20,754 nucleotides of DNA from Glomus cerebriforme (taxonomy: Eukaryota; Glomeromycota; Glomeromycetes; Glomerales; Glomeraceae), in the NCBI GenBank assembly GCA_003550305.1, contig QKYT01000545.1, positions 1 through 20,754 of the forward strand. Reading direction: 5' to 3'. This document shows, in pieces, positions 18,851-20,754 of this stretch. The position numbers and the translations under genes were made by a program. Position 1 is the first letter of the stretch. Every line of letters begins with the position of its first letter. The notes beneath the pieces are model-generated. The model worked only from the letters and a program-made list of their open reading frames with translations. It made no database searches and was not told the DNA's origin.

Positions 18851-19120
18851 AGTATTACATTTTTATATGGGCTAGTTTGGCTTGGACAAAAAAATAGTAT
18901 TATGTTCCGGAGTGAGATAAAAATTTATTTCTGTTCAGAAAAGAAAATACTGGGTGTTAATATAGGCTTTTATGTAGCACAGGCATTACATCATTACATG
19001 TAACCCGTTTCTCATGTACAGTATAATAATAATAACTTTATTTATGAAATAAAAAACCTTGCTGGAAGCTGGCCTACATTACATAAAAATTGCGAATATA
19101 TCACTATATGATACAGAAAA
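18851..19120. other. Upstream region of the SAM gene
   Basis: AT-rich; no gene seen. TATAAAAA at 18860-18867 lies only 10 bases from the ATG, too near for a usual TATA box. Confidence 0.35.
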
Positions 19121-19486
19121 TTATTTGGGATAAACAGTGAAATGGAAGTGCTCTGCTTTAAGTTCCTCAGTAAAAATATCAATAAAATCATCATGCATGT
19201 CCATTTCCATTTCAATAATGCTTCTGGCTCAAATTATATAAATTTTGAGAGGAATTTTATTAAATGGTACTCCCAATCTACTTTGAATTGCAGTCTCGAG
19301 ATCACTATAATGACTATCTCTGTGAATTGTAATCAATTGCATTACTTTAATGCATGGAATATTCATAAGTTTGTCTATAGGAATAATATGACAATTGATA
19401 GTAATATTGTTATCATCCATTTCGACTCCTAAATGCAAGAATCCAATAGTGAGAAAATTGCTTGACCCACTCGCATTAAAGAACAT
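19121..19486 (-). pseudogene. Unrecognised frame with one in-frame TGA
   Basis: From ATG 19486 (MFFNASGSSNFLTIGFLHL) a frame runs 85 codons to TGA 19231-19229 and then on in the same frame for 35 more protein-like codons (IIEMEMDMHDDFIDIFTEEL) to TAA 19123-19121. The codons on both sides look coding: acidic, helical and free of low complexity. Residues about 45-83 (IKVMQLITIHRDSHYSDLET) alternate in a way that recalls a ubiquitin-like beta-grasp, but this is weak. An overlapping plus-strand frame at 19142-19432 looks like its shadow. A possible acceptor (GTACAG) just upstream of the ATG means this may be an internal exon. Confidence 0.4.
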
Positions 19487-19889
19487 ATACTGTACATATC
19501 TTATTTTGCATTATTTTTTACGAGAATATTTTTTGTGAAAAGTTGGCTGAACTTCCACATACTCCTACACGCTGGTGTTCAGATTCATAAACTGTTATTA
19601 ATGGTTAGAACTAGATATCCATTATTATCAGTTTTACAGTTAGAACTTTATGCAAACGGGTTCCATCCAGATTCCAAATTGATTATCAGATATATCTGGT
19701 TCAACCCAATAAGTGATATCAGATATCAGATTAGTAACAGATTATCAGATAATCAGATAAACAGTTTGTGAGTTGTAAACCGTAATCGCAGTTCAATTTT
19801 GATTGGTCACTTCATCACGATGGTATTTTTTTTTATTTTATTTTGAATTTTATTTTATTAATTTTTTTTTTATTACATTTTTTTTTGTA
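19487..19889. other. Spacer with short repeats
   Basis: It includes a cluster of ATCAGAT/GATATCAGAT repeats at about 19681-19760 and a long T/A-rich tract at 19826-19890. No gene is supported. Confidence 0.4.
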
Positions 19890-20754
19890 AGACTACAAAA
19901 GTACAAATTGCTGACTTCGATTTGAAATCTTAGACGAGCTGGGCTTAAGGTATAGTGATGTGAAAAGCAGAGATTTTTTTTATTTAAGAAACGTCTTAAC
20001 ATTTCTATTACTGTTTTTTTTGTAGGTTTATATTTTCGTATTTGTATAATGCCATTATGCCAACTTCCATAGTTCCATTTGGGAATCTTGAACCAGCTGA
20101 CTTTAAGATAAAGTGGTGGGGCAGTGGATTTCTTTTAAAAATAATAAATTAAGAAATGTATTAACATTTCTTTTACTTTTCTTTTGTAGTTTTTTGACTT
20201 TTTGCCAATTTCTTCTTTGGATCTTGGACAAGCTGGGCTTTAAGGTAAAATGGCATGGGCAATGGGTTTTTTTTTTTAAAAAAAAAATCAATGGTTAAGA
20301 AGCGTTATATTTAAGAAATAGTTTAACTTCTAACATTTCAGAACGTTTCTCTTACTTTTCTTTTGTAGGTTTTTGCGAATTGCCAACTTCTTATTTGAAA
20401 TTTTGGACAAGCTGGGCTTAAAGTCACTGATGTGAGGCGGTGGTGTTTGTTTAAAATTTAAGAAACATAAGTACGTTTCTTTTACTTTTCTCTTTGCATA
20501 TAAAGTTATGTTATTAGTAAAATAATATTTAACTTTATTAATTAATAAACTTTTTAAATATTAAAATAAAATTTTATAAAAAGAAAAAAATAAAGAAAAA
20601 AAATTTATTATCAGATTTTTGTAGGAACTGTGAATTTCCAAGGCTACTTCATCGGACTGGACTTTTAAAGGTAAAATGGTGTAAAATGATTTTTTTTTGA
20701 CTTTGTAGTTAGGTGTAAAGAAAAACAATAATTTAAGAAACATTTTTTTTTACA
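19890..20754 (+). repeat. Degenerate tandem array of exon-like units
   Basis: About five units of 140-245 bp, read on the plus strand. Each has a T-rich tract ending TTTTGTAGG (20021-20026, 20186-20189, 20365-20368, 20621-20624), a core of about 55 bases ending near GGACAAGCTGGGCTT (landmarks near 19938, 20094, 20231, 20411 and 20657), then often AAGGTAAAATGG and TTTAAGAAAC.T...AACATTTCTTTTACTT. The T-rich tract plus TAG looks like a splice acceptor and AAGGTAAAA like a donor. The array runs to the window edge and may continue. Confidence 0.65.

Noticed and set aside
18860..18867. TATAAAAA as TATA box of the SAM gene
   Set aside because: It lies only 10 bases from the ATG, leaving no room for a transcription start and leader.
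1..20754. CRISPR arrays, tRNA and rRNA genes
   Set aside because: No regular repeat-spacer pattern, no cloverleaf with A and B boxes, and no ribosomal RNA segments could be seen on either strand.

Overview
The window looks like nuclear DNA of an arbuscular mycorrhizal fungus of the Rhizophagus type (Glomeromycotina). This is inferred from several things together: very AT-rich spacers; short introns with GTAAGT/GTATGT donors and CTAAC/CTAAT-like branch sites; TATA boxes and AATAAA signals; and protein families greatly expanded in that lineage (SAM-domain proteins with an ITEGK motif, Crinkler/RHS-type effector domains, short Myb/SANT-like proteins, RING proteins with an LRKK helical module). 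No database search was possible, so family names rest on motif recognition.

Layout. 251-583 (-) is a short unrecognised two-exon gene with two ACGCGT boxes upstream. 1250-2573 (-), 3478-5031 (-) and 9048-9953 (-) share one helical module (copies 1, 2 and 3). Copies 1 and 3 carry an N-terminal RING finger and are broken. Copy 2 is open for 517 codons and carries instead a C-terminal cysteine/histidine module. Between them lie an exon fragment (5199-5546), a decayed coding region (6163-7033) and a frameshifted three-exon Myb/SANT-like gene (7631-8350) bracketed by a 46-bp direct repeat. 10655-12399 (-) is a damaged large-family gene with a possible PD-(D/E)XK-like core. 12678-13466 (+) is a Crinkler/RHS-type effector C-terminal domain without its header. 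14645-15063 (+) is a small Pmp3-like membrane protein. 15064-17318 is mostly featureless AT-rich DNA with one repeat-like patch. 17319-18042 holds a roughly 300-bp direct duplication; its right copy overlaps the end of a truncated two-exon SAM-domain gene (18028-18850, -). 19121-19486 (-) is an unrecognised reading frame with one stop. 19890-20754 is a degenerate tandem array whose units resemble mini-exons with splice signals.

Overall this is an accessory, repeat-rich region. It holds members of expanded families with RING, SAM, Myb/SANT and restriction-nuclease-like parts, many with one-base indels or in-frame stops. It reads as a duplication and decay zone, or in part as uncorrected homopolymer errors. 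The most unusual points are the reuse of one helical module in two protein architectures, the block of shared upstream DNA between copies 1 and 3, and three candidate nuclease-like domains of different families within about 8 kb.
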